Notes: generated from the letters alone by a model not told the origin. A DNA stretch of 64,000 nt from Ancylostoma caninum (GCA_037903475.1 JBAJFG010000154.1:1-64000), one strand, 5' to 3'; shown: positions 13,391-25,944, numbered from the stretch's first letter. Translations and numbers: made by a program.

Positions 13391-13940
13391 GGGGGGGTAC
13401 GTAAATATTCTCAGAAATATTGCTTGCTGCAATTTTATTCGGAATCACTTCCAGAAGAGGGAAGGTGCGGGAAGAAAGGGCACATTGTGCTTCTTCACAT
13501 CACCGCGGTTCACCGCGGTCCGGATAGCTCATTTCTTGCCTGAAATGGATTTTATATTGTCATCAGTTGTACGCCTAAATTTGGCGGCAACCTGCAGCCG
13601 TGGAATTCTGGATTAGGCATCAGGTATCGGATTGCTCCAAAGGTGGAAATGCAATCATTTGCGTTTTGCAACCCTTGCTCCAATTTCAGCAAGAGCAAAA
13701 ATATTCATGCGGACCGAGAAATAGCAAAGCATCTGAAATTGATAGTTCTAGTCTAGTTTAGTACGCTTTTTCACCGCGGTCACTCTCACGCTGCTTTCTA
13801 CAATACATCGAGACCAAAGCTAGCTTCCGCTGTAACATTACAGTGCTCCTCTCATACAGCTTTTTGACGCGACGTTGAAGGTCTCCATGACTGCTTCGTA
13901 TTCTGCTCTTTTGTTCTAATGTGCTTTTATTTAGAAAATA

Positions 13941-13946
13941 TTCCAG
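13941..13946 (+). promoter_or_regulatory. possible trans-splice acceptor upstream of the 13967 start
   Basis: TTCCAG ends 20 bp before the ATG at 13967, and an in-frame TAG sits directly before that ATG. In nematodes this arrangement often marks spliced-leader addition. It could equally be an ordinary acceptor or chance. Confidence 0.3.
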
Positions 13947-13966
13947 ACAACGAAATCATTTGCTAG

Positions 13967-16900
13967 ATGAGCATCGCCCACAGCTTAATATGCAGGCCGT
14001 CGACGTCGGGCGGTGTGATCATTGTGGCGAACTGCGAATTGGATGTGCCACAAACTTCTGATGTGTCTTCAATCGAAATCCCATCAGATTTCATGGTTGG
14101 TTTTTCTGTTGTCAGCACTTCCTCTTGTGCAGAACATTTGTGTAACAAAATTCATTCTTAATTTCTTGCCAGTACATATCACTTCCTAGATATCAAAAAT
14201 CGTCGAGAGGCGCGTGCGACTTCACTTCAACAATGATGGAGAAATTGAAATTGAAGGGTTCGTTGGTTGTTTTGTTCTGTTTGTTTTTTGAGCATTCTTC
14301 CTTAGCTACCATGGCTATATTTTTCTCTAACACTAGACATAGAATTGGAATCATTCCAAGTTTTTGTATTCTGACGGTAAGCGTAATACATGATCAAGCC
14401 ACTAGGTTAGATTCTAAAGGCTCGTAAGAGGAGTGACCATCTATGGCGAGCAGTGGCCATGGCGAGGGGGATGCAGAGTTGTCCGAAATGCTCTCTGAAA
14501 TGGATGCTGATCTTATACTACTTATTTCTATTTGACCTTTTTATAGTTATTCTTCAAATACTTATTTCTAAAAACAGCACTCACGATAAAAAACGTCGTT
14601 GATTTTTTCATGAGATTCTACTCTGGAGGCTACTCTTATGCCCCTAGTAGAGAAAAAACCATCCAGAGAGACAAGTTTTGCGAGAAACACTATGTTGTAT
14701 ATTGCCGATAGATGCCCATGTGGACGAAATTTATCGCCTGAGATGGATGCGGTCATCGAGGTGTGGAAGGGATCATCGTTATTGCAAAATCCTGGTCGAT
14801 CCTTTATCAGCTGAGAAAGGGCGGGGTTGAGCGTAGTGGGTGCATTTGTACATGCGCACGAGTTTTATTACTCGAGTAACTGCACGAGTCGGAGTGATTC
14901 TTTTTGCAGTTACACTCCAATTGATGACACCTTCAAAATAAGCACAAATGCGAGAAAACTTTTCTCAGCGTGAGTGCTTCCTAGCGGACGCAGTAGTGGG
15001 CAGTCAAGAATAAAGTTTTATGAGCAGAAGAGTTTATCTATATTTTCAATGTCTTTGTCAGATGAGAATGGGGGGGGGGTCGACCTTTATAATCACATCC
15101 TTGGCCTCGTTTCGGAATTTGATATGAAAATGTTACTTGTCTCATTTTTGGAGGCGTGGAGCTTTTGTATCCTTGAGCGCATTACCTTTGGCTATCGCTT
15201 TGGATTAATCTGACCAAATATGAAAAAGATGAAACGATGAAAGGCTGACTGGAGTACTTTACGTCCAGAAAGATCATAACTTGCACTTCCTTAAAGTTCA
15301 AGAGAAGTGCACGTTAGAGAAGTGCCAAAGAGAAACGTATGCCGTATGATACGCAAACATAACATGGGAATACTGCCACATTGTCTGAAATATGATGGGA
15401 GCGAGGGGGGGGGGGGAATCGTTGCTGATATGACATTGCTCGATTCTTAAGAATCGAAAAATTTAAGACAATTAGAATTCGAGAACATTGCAAGATGAAT
15501 GGACCGCAATTCGAAAAAGTGAAGTAGTATTTTTGTCGCTTGAATTGGGATACCCTATATTTCGTCGTCGGCGTTGACCTCTATGAATTTGAATGAAAAA
15601 ATTCATGGTTCCTAGGGAGAGTACAGAAACTTCCTCGATTCACTGCTCATAACCTATGTACGTCCCGCACATTTCACAACCACCCCTAGCACACTGAAGT
15701 AGGTCGCTTCGTTCACTGGTATAAAATACTACAAACTAGGTACTCATAGGGAACGTGTGTTCAAATAAATTACTGTCTCGCATGAGCCCTAACTATGCTG
15801 ACAGAACTTTCTTTTGCAGTATAGCCATGTGTTATAGTTGGTCTCCAATGTGTTGACGATCACGGCTGACTTTGTTGAAATCCACAACCTTCATACTATT
15901 GATCAATTATTCCGTATTATCTGGAAGAACTTGTTCCAGGTTTGTTATCCATTACGCTGTCTCACTTGAGGGACCTTGCTCACTGGTTTACGTCTGCGTA
16001 GCCGGGCCCGCGCTACCGTCTCAACGTGCACAGGAGTTTCTTCGAGCCGTGAAGTTGTGTATTCATTTTTTCTGTGGCTCTGAAAATATTCTGAAATAGT
16101 AGTTTTCTTCAACTGTAGGTGAACTTTTAAATGGTGATTTCTGATGAAATTAAATTAAATCTTTAAATTCGAAGCAGTACCTTCTAGATTAGTATACAGA
16201 ATAACGAGACAACAAAAAAGCTAGGTATACATATTGCATTTTTAGGCTGTTGTGCTCGAAAACGAGCATCTATTGCCGCTGTTTCCCACCTCAACAGATC
16301 ACTCTTTGCAGCAGCAGATTCACCCTATTCTTCACCAGTTAATGGTATGTTTTCTAATTTTTTTTCGTTAGTAATTTCTTGAAGTGAAGTTAGATTTGTT
16401 CTGTAGTTTAGACGGTTTAAGGTAAGGAACGTGTCGATTAATTGTACTAATCAAATATCAAACAAGCATCGGTAATTCAGAATTTGCTCGAAGAAAAAAA
16501 TTGAGAAATTGAAAAAAATTAAGAAAAAAATTCATTTCTTTTTTTTTGTCACGATGAGGTTGTGTTACGCTTCTGAAATGTGGAAAACCTGAAATCATAC
16601 AGGGTGGTCCAGAATTACGGAGACTCACCAAAAGATTCATATTTGACGTTAGAAGGCAAGTTGGCAAATCTGTTCCCAATACGGTGTTTTTCACTCACCC
16701 ATGAACATAACCTATCTTCAAATCTTAAGAATTCTGCTATCACCGCCGACGATGAGGCTGAAGTAATCAGAGTAGGCCCCTACAGTGGCGCGGAGATAGC
16801 CTCTCCAAAGGTAATTCCACGCTTCTAGCAGCGTATGCTCCAAAGGTTGAACAGTTCTATAGAAGTAAAATTACTTTTTGCTCTTAAATGAACATCATAA

Positions 16901-18477
16901 CGCGAAATCTATACCAAAGATTACTGAAAACAGTAGTTGTTAGGAGGCGGACATGACATTCTGCGCAAAACAGGGCAAAAACGTCTGTTAGAGGTGTTTC
17001 CGGTTTTTTTCAATGTCTTGTAGTGGAATGGAACTTATTAGGCTCACAAACTTCCGATCTCGAAGTTCTAAGTGGTGTTTCCCCCATTATACAGTTAATG
17101 TGGTGATTGCTTTTGAAAAGCACGCTCACCCCGCGTCGAATTTCGACGCATCCGCACGAAATCTTGGATCTTGTAACCAAGTTAGGTGGTCTTTCACAAT
17201 GGCTTTAACGTTTTTCTATTTCCCACACCTTGTACTTTTTGATGTACGAGCAATTGTCCCTTTTGCAAGCTTTCATACGTTAGCAGAACATGCGCGCCTA
17301 GACTACACAAAAAATGTAATTGGGTGGTAGAGGTAAACTTGGCTGACGGCATAACCCTCCCTCAAATTCGTAGTGTTAGGTATTATTTTGGCAGAAGCTT
17401 CACAGTCGAGCAAATGAACAGCAAAATATTGAATGCAAGATGCCAAAACCTGAAATAAGTCGAGGGACGTGCATCGCACCCTTGTCTTCGTAATTTTGGA
17501 CCACCCTTCGCGATATATGCTTGTTTTGTGTGCATGTGCATTTTTTGGAATATCCTTCGACGTTCATACATAGAATGGTTGCTGTGCAAATACTGCAGCG
17601 AAAATCTGCACTATCCTGCCAATTATTCTACGCGATGCGTGCACACGCTCTTCGATGTGTTTTCAGTTCCGTCATAATTCGCAAAAACTTACGCTCGCCT
17701 TTTTTTTGCGTTCCCACTTTGTTGCAGCCTTTACACCTGCCAATTTCATTAACAGTACATCACTAAGGTTTCTTTGAAGTGGCGAAAAATGAAAAGTTCA
17801 GTTATATCCATGTAGGTCCACATTTTTGTTGATTTTCCAGAGGTATCCTCTCTTCTCATATTCATTTAAGCCATAATTTTTTCTTCTGCATATTTTCCGC
17901 TGCACACCAACTTCATTAGTTAGATGCTTTGCTGTTGAAAATTGATGATTGGAAGGAGTATTTGTTTCAAGTTCTAAAGATGGCTTACATTTGGATGACA
18001 GCATTGTCCAAATGAGTTCAAGAATTATTTTTTGTAGAGAAAATCCTCTAAGTGGAGGATTTTAACGAAATATATCTGGGAACACCCTTCAAGCTGCGTA
18101 TATACCACTAAGATGTATAGCGAAATGCTAATACACTTGTTCCTACCATGATCAAGACACTTTTAGCCACATCTTCTATTTTGAGATGCCGAACAGCATC
18201 TGAGGAAGACCCCTTTGAAATATTTCACAAGTACCATTGCTCCATTCACATCGAGTCTGGAGATGTGAACTTTCAGGAACAGTCGCACCTTTGGCGAGCG
18301 AATCAAATGCTCCAGTTTGAGTTCCTCCTCCCAGGCAGACAGTCATGGCTACCACCTATTAGTAACGCTAGAGTAAGCAGGGTTCGGGAAGTGCCGGACC
18401 AGATCCTGAAAGTGCAGTCAAAAAAAAGCGAGCAAGATAAAAAGCACTCCAGACGAGGATTTAGGCCTTACTTCTGA
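13967..18477 (+). CDS. predicted six-exon gene, unknown function
   Basis: A chain of exons with GT-AG borders stays in one frame through five junctions: 13967-14095, 14190-14257, 14337-14376, 15838-15939, 16246-16344 and 18277-18477, ending in TGA, for 212 aa. The internal exons read like protein (VERRVRLHFNNDGEIEIEG; FVEIHNLHTIDQLFRIIWKN; DHSLQQQIHPILHQLM). The tail is basic (KSKKSEQDKKHSRRGFRPYF-like). No signal peptide, membrane segment or known domain was recognised. Weak points are the acceptors before exons 2 and 4, and the possibility that exons are missing between 14376 and 15838. The last intron carries a TIR element at 16600-17507. The function is unknown and the model needs transcript support. 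Confidence 0.4.
16600..17507. mobile_element. TIR element of the CAGGGTGGTCCARAATTACG family, in an intron
   Basis: The left end CAGGGTGGTCCAGAATTACG follows a TA. The right end is the inverted AGGGTGGTCCAAAATTACGA. The element is about 0.9 kb with no intact transposase. The TIR is the same type as that of the element at 27881-28743 (CGGGATGGGCCAAAATTACG), pointing to one Tc1/mariner-like family using TA targets. It lies inside the last intron of the 13967-18477 gene model. Confidence 0.7.
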
Positions 18478-21413
18478 TAAGAAGAGCGTAGAAGCTTGTA
18501 GGTGCACTGCACTTGAATTGAGCCTTACTTGACTGAAGAGTTTAAAATTAACTGCATTAATATAGGCGGTTTTGAGTAATGAAACTCCCAGAACCCATGG
18601 TTTTGTGGGAATGAGTTGGTAAGCCTTCTCATATAATTATTGACAGTCATTTTTAACGATGTTGGTTATATTGTTGGTTGAATAGGCTGTAGTATAATAC
18701 AAAGAAGAACAAAAGAAATTAAACTTTGGCCAGAACTTGCCTCCAGCCTAGTATGTATATTCTTGTTGCACTATTTACTTAACAGTTTTCAATGCAATTG
18801 TTGGTTCAGGCCACGCTTTATGTAGGAAGTATTCTACTGCTGGTATTCATCGTCACATGTTGATATTCTACCATTTCAAATTGATTACATGTTTCTGAGG
18901 AATCGCATCTAGTGATCTGAGCATGTACTTCTCGAGATCTATATGCTCCATCGTTGAAGCGAATAATCCAGTAATTCAGCCAAGCAATCTTTGTAGTCAT
19001 AATTTCTGGCTAATTTTTACTGAAGTCAGCTCCGTCATCCTTGGTGCTTCGGTCAAGAAATACATAACTTCTCTGGGCATCATTACTATCCTTTAAATTA
19101 TGATTGAGCCCAAGTTCTACTGGAAATAGGAACAAGTGTTATGCAGTATACTGATTGTTATGTGCATATTTACCCTTTTTCTGGGATCGTTTCTGTTTTA
19201 TGTGATTTGTCGGGTCAGGAGGCGACACGGGCAGCATTTTTGGTCACATTTTCTCCTGATGATTGGACATGCTTATCACCACCGTATCTGGAATGACTGG
19301 CACTGCGAGTGATCGATTGAAACTAATTTCTGTTCCTTGATGAGCTCGCCGTTCGTAACGTTCTTTCGTTAAGGATTCAGGACTCTGTGATGGCTTCCGC
19401 TGCCACAGCAGCCAGAATTGTTTGCCGTGTGGAAATTTCCCATGATTTAACAGTAACGCTCAGCTATCAGTTTCACAGCACAATTCTTTCTCAATGCGTA
19501 ACGTTTGTGCTCATGAATCATTCACTTCCCGGAGAGCCCTGTCGTCATCTGCCTGCTCCTTTCCGCTCGTCTTTAGCGCGAGGTGTTTGCTCAGGAATTT
19601 TCCGCCGACTCTGCCATGCCATCGATTGAGTAAACCTGTCAGGAGCAGCGAAGGTGCTGCTCAGTTCTGACGTTGAACTACGCCCACTTATCAAACACTA
19701 TTCATTTGATCGAGATGTCCTCCGGAAATTGGCGTAGAATTTTGTTCTGAGCCAAGATGGGCAGGATTTCGACACCCATTCCGTGTAGTATGTACATTTC
19801 GCCTTGGCAACGTATGGGTACCCATAATTCCCCTCTCGCTTTACCTACTTTGGCTCAGGCTCAGCCTAGGTTCTATGTTTGCCTGAGGATTTCTGTGCTC
19901 GTCCAGCCCTAAACCAGTCTGACCGGTGCTACCGGTGCTCTCAACGGCTATTTCCCCGTTTGACCTGAACCAACGTCGACTCTTTCAATGGAGTTTTGCC
20001 TGGGGAAGTCGAACTCACTCTGTTTGCTCCCTCGATCTGCCCTTTATTTCCTCTGCGACTGCGCGTTTCTGCTCACCTCACTCATACGAAACCGGTTTTA
20101 TTGCAGTTGGGGTGTGTAGAATAGCATGTTTCTCTTTTTGGATCGCCCCACATTTTTTATCAGACATTCATTTCTCAACAAGAGCTTTTTTGACTGTTCA
20201 AAGTTTTGGTATCGTCACTATTGGTTCAATAGACCTGTTTGAGGGGAGAAAGACTCGTGATCACTTCTTGGATGACGTCACACCTCTATAGAGAACTAAC
20301 TTTGTGTAGTCTTTTTCTTCTAACGGTGTCGTCTGAGTCAGTGGTGACGAAGTGAACTGGGCAGAGAAATGCCACATTATATGGTTTCTCCAACATGCTT
20401 TATTATTTTTTGTTAGTTCATCCGATTTCTCTACGCTCGCGATTTTTCTTCTCCAATTTTGTCAAACTCATCATCAGTTAGCTCAGTCAATTTGGGTTTC
20501 CCGAATTTTTCAGTTAATCTCCCTTAATTTAAAATGATTTTTAGTCACATTCTGTCACCTATTTTTATTCTCTATCCATCCTCTACTAGTGTAGCAATAT
20601 TCGGATATTTTCTATAATGAAATCCACGAAGATTTTCAGGAAATGTTATAGCCATTCCGTGAATAGACGGTGAATGAATTCAGTCAGCAGAAGTGGTAAC
20701 CATATATTAGTAGTATGGCCAGTAGAGTACAGCAATTTTTGCGTAGAAACCACGTCTGGACTAATGGAATGCCACAATCTTTCCGAAATTTCGGTCTACT
20801 TGTGAATTTTATTTCTCCTATCCTCAAATTTGAGCCTTTTGTTTCACTTATTTCTTCAATTGTTTTACTGTATTCTAACTGTATATATGTATTTGTGAGC
20901 TCTTTTATAACTATCTATGTATTTGTGAGCTTTTTTATAACAACTTGTAGGGTACAACGGTTGAAGAAGTAGCTTCCCGGGAACTTTCGTGGTTCCTGGC
21001 ACTTATATAGTTCTTTGGAACCTCCCATCTTTCTTTTAAGTTCAGCTTATGAGTGGCGAAAACCTCGTTTTTGCTTTGAAATCACTGCTTGTCTTGCACT
21101 TGTAACTCACGGGAACATGAGACTGCCACAGACAATGCCTCCTTGATAGGTAAACACTAAACGAATTACATTTCTTTAAAAAATGACGCTAAGTTAGACG
21201 ATATCATCACTGTTAATTCTGTTATTGAAAAAAGCTGCTTTTGGTTTTTTTTACCATTCAGTTTCCCGCCATTGAGTCAAAGCCTATTCCACTTCGTATA
21301 TTACCTTTATGCGAGGTGTGAAAGCTACAGTGCGGTTTTTTTCTGCACCCCTCAATGAGCGGAAGTCTTTTGTGTTGATTAAATTGTGTGGACATCTTAC
21401 ATCATTTCATATC
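18478..21413. other. gene-free stretch
   Basis: Open frames at about 19387-19629 and 19926-20291 have no recognisable domain and no splice context. No RNA gene or clear repeat was seen. Confidence 0.4.
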
Positions 21414-21415
21414 TA

Positions 21416-22267
21416 CAGTGCGTTTCATAATTATAGGGACACCTGATTTTTTGCTGTAGCGAGCTTCACCGTGAACCAATCGATCTGATTTTTTCTTTAT
21501 TCAATTCAGGATGCGAAATAACCTCTAGAGACATATTTTCCATTAACATCATCAATATATAAGATTTTTATAGAGAAAGATAGAAAAACCAGTGTTTCAA
21601 AATTATAGGGACACTTGGACTTGATGAAACGATTTACCCAGAAAACTGAATCTGTCAGTGCAGTTGTTACCAGTGGGTTATTCCCTATCCATTGCTAATC
21701 CGAACCTTCGGTTCTTCAAACTGGTGAAGGTGTTCCAGATGAGGCTCGGCCCAGCATCGACCTTAGTTTCTTGAACTGTGCTTTAAAGTTTTTTAGCATA
21801 AAAGTTCTAGACATATCAAGCATGGAACCATCTAGAATTTGTCGTAGAACCATTTTCCACTAGTAATGAGTTCTATAAGCGCTTTTCAAGTACAAGGCGT
21901 CGAGTTTGTGGCACCTTTATCATGCTGTGGTGCCTTGACCCACGGGGATAACTGCACTTTCTTGAATCAAAGCAAACTTTTGTCAACGATAACCACTCAG
22001 ATGTGATGCAGAATGATCACACAGGATTTGATGAATGCCTCTATGTCTATGAATGTCTCTAGTCCAAGTGTCCCTATAATTTTGAAACACTGGTTTTTTC
22101 TATCTTTTTCTATGAAAATCTTATATATTGATGATGTCAATGGAAAATATGTCTCTAGAGGTTATTTTACATCCCGAATTGAATAGCGAAAAAATCAGAT
22201 CGATTGGTTCACGGTGAAGCTCGCTACAGCAAAAAATCGGGTGTCCCTATAATTATGAAACGCACTG
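21416..22267. mobile_element. Tc-like non-autonomous transposon with about 208-bp TIRs
   Basis: TA dinucleotides (21414-21415 and 22268-22269) flank an element whose ends are CAGTGCGTTTCATAATTATA and its inverse. The inverted arms are 21416-21623 and 22061-22267, near identical with a handful of differences. Each arm contains a second, related motif (CAGTGTTTCAAAATTATAGG) about 170 bp in from the end. The central 437 bp has no transposase. The TA target, CAGTG start and long bipartite TIRs fit a Tc1/Tc3-like element that lost its gene. Confidence 0.85.
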
Positions 22268-22523
22268 TATTGTTCTTTAAAAGATTGTTCCACTGGTCAC
22301 AATATGTTTTAATGTTCTTGAAATGCCCTCAAAAAGTGAACGAATTTTTTAGTTCTCCCACTAAACTACAGCTAGTGTAGTTCGCATACTTTTTTTAGAA
22401 AATAGTCTTTGTCAAGGTCTTTCCAACCACTGCTATCTAATTGACGTTGCTGCAATAGGGGCGTGCGGCAGAATTGAAGCTAATGTTCGAACATGAGAGC
22501 ATTTAGGTTAATGGGATGTGCCA

Positions 22524-25500
22524 CGGATCTCCCTCATAAGAGGGATCCCAGCCGGTTAGTCGCGAGGCTACGTGGCGCGTCCCCAGGTGGCGGATAGGGG
22601 GCTAATCGCGGACCACACGCGACCTTGTGCCTGCCCTGAGACGCGGGTGGATTCAGGGGATGGACTCCCTGTTTCTGCAGTGTCGGAACGATCCATACCT
22701 TCTGCCAGCGCGTGGGTGTGTTCATGCATGCGTGCGTGAGTGTACTTGCGTGTCTGCAGATTGTATCCTGCACATCTATCCGACCAAAAGCCCTGCATTC
22801 AAGTGACTGGGAGGTACAAGGGAGGCGGTTCGGAGTCGCCTCCAACAAATAAGCTCCATCGTCCACTCCCGGGAAGCCCGGCTAACTTCCCGGTGAAATC
22901 CTACCCTAGCTACCCGCGGGGGAATAGAGCCCAGCAAGCTATCTCCTAAGGGTTTTCTTTTTCTTAAAGCTCGACACAGCAATAATAAAGAGTGTTCCCC
23001 TGATCTCGGAAGAGTCACTGGTACGGCGGCGCCAGTGAGGACGAGGTCCGAGGGGTTATCTAGGCTGCCTAAAACCAGAAGGACTATGATGACGATCTGT
23101 ACCTTCAACGCACGCACGCTTGCATCGGAGGCTTCTATCGAGGATTTGATGATGCAGGCCAGGAAGATCAGGTACGACGTCATCGGACTGACCGAGACGA
23201 GGAGACACCGGCCACTGAACGCCACCTTCGACACTGGAGAAGAACTGTTCCTTGGAACCTGCGACAGTAGAGGAGTTGGTGGAGTCGGTGTCCTCGTCAA
23301 CACGAACTTGGCCATGAACATCGATTCGTTCGAACAGCTAACAACCCGAATCGGACGTTTGCGACTGAGAAGATGTGGATCAATACCGGCCTTGACAATC
23401 TTCGTCGCCTATGCTCCAACATCCAGCTACGACGATGAAGAAATCGAGGCCTTCTACATGGACTTGGAGAAGTTCTACAGGGAAGACCACACTTTCTACA
23501 AGATCATTGTTGGCGACTTCAACGCCAAGATTGGCCCTAGGAGAACGCCTGAGGAACTTCACATCGGTACCCACGGCCTACAGTGGAACGAACAGGGAGA
23601 GAGGCTGTCTGAGTTCATCATGACGACGAAGACCATCCATGGTAACTCACAGTTTCAGAAGCCAACCTCCCTACGGTGGACGTGGGAGTCACCCGGTGGA
23701 GAGTACCATAATGAAATTGACCACATCATCGTCAATCGAAGGTTCTGCCTGACCGACGTCGGTGTTGTACCGAAGTTCTACACCGGATCAGACCATCGCC
23801 TCCTTCGTGCAAGATTCTTCTTCTCGCGCAAAGGAGAGAAAGCCGCGAAGTTCAAGAAGAGGGCTCCCAAATCCGTCATCAATTGGGATCTCTTCACTTC
23901 GTTAGCCGGCTTTTGGGAAGATGCCGTTGTCGACAACATCGACGAAGAATACGATCGGCTTGTTCAACATCTCTGCGACAGCGCAAGGAGAGCCGAGGGC
24001 TCAAGATCCACCAAAAGACGACTGTCTTACGAGACCCTCGAGCTGATACGCCAGCGCGGAGTCGCGAGAGCCGCAGGCAACTACCAACTGACGTCCGAGC
24101 TCGCAAAACGGTGCAGAGAAGCGATAAAAGAAGACCTTAAAGAGAGACGAGCAGCAGTATTGGCCGAAGCCGCAGAGGCAGGAAGAAGCATTCGCAACGC
24201 CCGCCGTGACTTCGCCAATCGTAAGACCAAGATGACCGCCCTCCGGCGCCCAGAAGGAACAATTTCTTCATCAAGACGGGTAATGGAGAAGGTCATCCAC
24301 GACTTCTACTCGGATCTCTTCGATAGCCACGTCCATCTCCCCCAATATCACCCAAGGGAGGATGGATACGTTGTCCCATCAGTTCTCCCTTCCGAAGTCC
24401 GACATGCCATCAAGTCGGTGAAGAATCGTACAGCACCGGGCCCCGACAGGATTCGACCGGAACATCTGAAGAACCTACCGCCAGTTCTTATCACCACCTT
24501 GGCTAGGCTCTTCACGCGGTACCTGTCGGAATGCAAGGTACCGAACCAATGGAAGACCAGCAGGACCGTGCTGCTGTACAAGAAGGGAGACCCACAGGAC
24601 ATCGGCAATTATCGCCCCATCTGTCTGTTGTCCGTCATCTACAAGCTTTTCACTCGAGTGATTCTAAATAGGATCGAAAGGACATTAGATGAAGGACAGC
24701 CGTGCGAGCAAGCAGGGTTTCGAAAAGGATTCAGTACGATCGATCACATACACACGGTCACTAGACTCATTGAAGTATCGCGAGAGTATAAGATGCCTCT
24801 CTGTCTCACGTTCATCGATTTGAAGAAAGCCTTCGACTCTGTGGAGACAGAGGCGGTCCTCAAAGCCCTGGGCAACCAGGGCATACCTACTCAGTACATC
24901 AAGATATTTCGTGAGCTCTACAGCAACTTCACGACCAGGATTTCTCCATTCTACGACGACATCACTATCGACGTCAAGAGAGGGGTTCGACAAGGCGACA
25001 CCGTGTCGCCAAAACTATTCAGCGCCACTCTCGAAGACGTCATGCGAAGACTGGAATGGGATTGCATGGGAGTGCAAGTTGATGGCCGGCGACTTAACCA
25101 CCTTCGCTTCGCTGACGACATCGTCCTTATAACACCAACTATCGGCGAAGCGGAACGGATGCTGGCCGACTTTGACGACGCGTGTGGAAAGATCGGTCTC
25201 CAACTGAACCTGACGAAGACGATGTTCATGAGGAACGGATGGGTCCCGGATGCCCCATTCTCGCTCAACGGAACGACCATATCCGAATGCTCCAGCTACG
25301 TATATCTAGGTCGGGAAGTCAACATGATGAACGATCTCGCTCCAGAGCTGGGCAGGAGGAAGCGAGCGGCTTGGGGAGCCTACAAGAGCATCGAGGACGT
25401 AGTGAAGAAGACGAAGAACACCAGGCTCCGTGCCCACCTCTTCAATACAACGGTTCTCCCTGCTTTGACGTACGCCTCGGAAACCTGGGCGTTACGCAAG

Positions 25501-25933
25501 CAGGATGAGAATGCGGTCAACGTCATCGAACGCTCCATCGAGAGGGTGATGCTAGGAATAACCCGCCTCACACAAGTGAGGGCTGGAATACGGAGTTCCA
25601 CCCTTCGTGAACAGTCGAAGATCAGGGACGCTGCCGCTTACGCCAAGTTGAGTAAGATCAGGTGGGCCGGACACGTGATGCGTCTTAACGACCACCGTTG
25701 GACAAGAGCCGTCAGCGACTGGACTCCACGGGACGTTAAGCGCACGACAGGAAGACCACCGACCCGATGGTCAGACTTCTTCACGAAGTCCTTCAAGGAA
25801 AGATATAATGCTCTTCGTGTCCCTCGAACGGACAGAATCCACTGGACAACTCTGGCTCGCGAGAGGGACAAATGGAAGGATTGCTGGCGCCCGCTCGGTA
25901 CATCCGAAGATCAACGGGAGTCAAGGTGATCAA
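22524..25933 (+). mobile_element. RTE-type non-LTR retrotransposon, apparently full length
   Basis: A single-strand element without LTRs, carrying an apurinic-type endonuclease followed by a reverse transcriptase. A perfect 11-bp direct repeat, GGGATGTGCCA, occurs at 22513-22523 and 25934-25944. If this is the target-site duplication, the element has a GC-rich 5' region of 562 bp and only four bases after the stop codon. A very short 3' UTR is common in the RTE clade, but the absence of a simple-repeat tail leaves the 3' limit open. A small frame at 22740-22949 in the leader has no known domain. Confidence 0.8.
23086..25929 (+). CDS. RTE retrotransposon polyprotein: endonuclease and reverse transcriptase, intact
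   Basis: 947 residues from the ATG at 23086; the frame is open further upstream, but this is the first Met pair and it directly precedes the endonuclease. The EEP endonuclease occupies roughly residues 1-235, with motifs NAR (residue 8), LTETR (about 37), GDFNAK, EIDHI and SDHRLL. The RT occupies roughly 395-720, with APGPD, NYRPI, AGFRKG, FIDLKKAFDSV, GVRQGD and the catalytic FADD box near residue 677. The C-terminal region (WAGHVMRLNDHRWTRA) is typical of RTE proteins. There is no stop or frameshift, so the copy could be autonomous. It would nick DNA and prime reverse transcription on the target. A 181-codon antisense frame over its 5' part is a shadow. Confidence 0.93.
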   Translation: MMTICTFNARTLASEASIEDLMMQARKIRYDVIGLTETRRHRPLNATFDTGEELFLGTCDSRGVGGVGVLVNTNLAMNIDSFEQLTTRIGRLRLRRCGSIPALTIFVAYAPTSSYDDEEIEAFYMDLEKFYREDHTFYKIIVGDFNAKIGPRRTPEELHIGTHGLQWNEQGERLSEFIMTTKTIHGNSQFQKPTSLRWTWESPGGEYHNEIDHIIVNRRFCLTDVGVVPKFYTGSDHRLLRARFFFSRKGEKAAKFKKRAPKSVINWDLFTSLAGFWEDAVVDNIDEEYDRLVQHLCDSARRAEGSRSTKRRLSYETLELIRQRGVARAAGNYQLTSELAKRCREAIKEDLKERRAAVLAEAAEAGRSIRNARRDFANRKTKMTALRRPEGTISSSRRVMEKVIHDFYSDLFDSHVHLPQYHPREDGYVVPSVLPSEVRHAIKSVKNRTAPGPDRIRPEHLKNLPPVLITTLARLFTRYLSECKVPNQWKTSRTVLLYKKGDPQDIGNYRPICLLSVIYKLFTRVILNRIERTLDEGQPCEQAGFRKGFSTIDHIHTVTRLIEVSREYKMPLCLTFIDLKKAFDSVETEAVLKALGNQGIPTQYIKIFRELYSNFTTRISPFYDDITIDVKRGVRQGDTVSPKLFSATLEDVMRRLEWDCMGVQVDGRRLNHLRFADDIVLITPTIGEAERMLADFDDACGKIGLQLNLTKTMFMRNGWVPDAPFSLNGTTISECSSYVYLGREVNMMNDLAPELGRRKRAAWGAYKSIEDVVKKTKNTRLRAHLFNTTVLPALTYASETWALRKQDENAVNVIERSIERVMLGITRLTQVRAGIRSSTLREQSKIRDAAAYAKLSKIRWAGHVMRLNDHRWTRAVSDWTPRDVKRTTGRPPTRWSDFFTKSFKERYNALRVPRTDRIHWTTLARERDKWKDCWRPLGTSEDQRESR

Positions 25934-25944
25934 GGGATGTGCCA

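Noticed and set aside
18250..18410. Alternative frames of the terminal exon at 18277 (short C-terminus or internal exon with a GTAAGC donor)
   Set aside because: The phase-0 chain from three upstream exons leads into the long frame ending at 18477; the alternatives break phase with at least one junction.
22776..23321. 181-codon open frame antisense to the RTE 5' region
   Set aside because: It overlaps the RTE leader and endonuclease on the opposite strand and has no domain; it is a shadow of GC-rich coding sequence.
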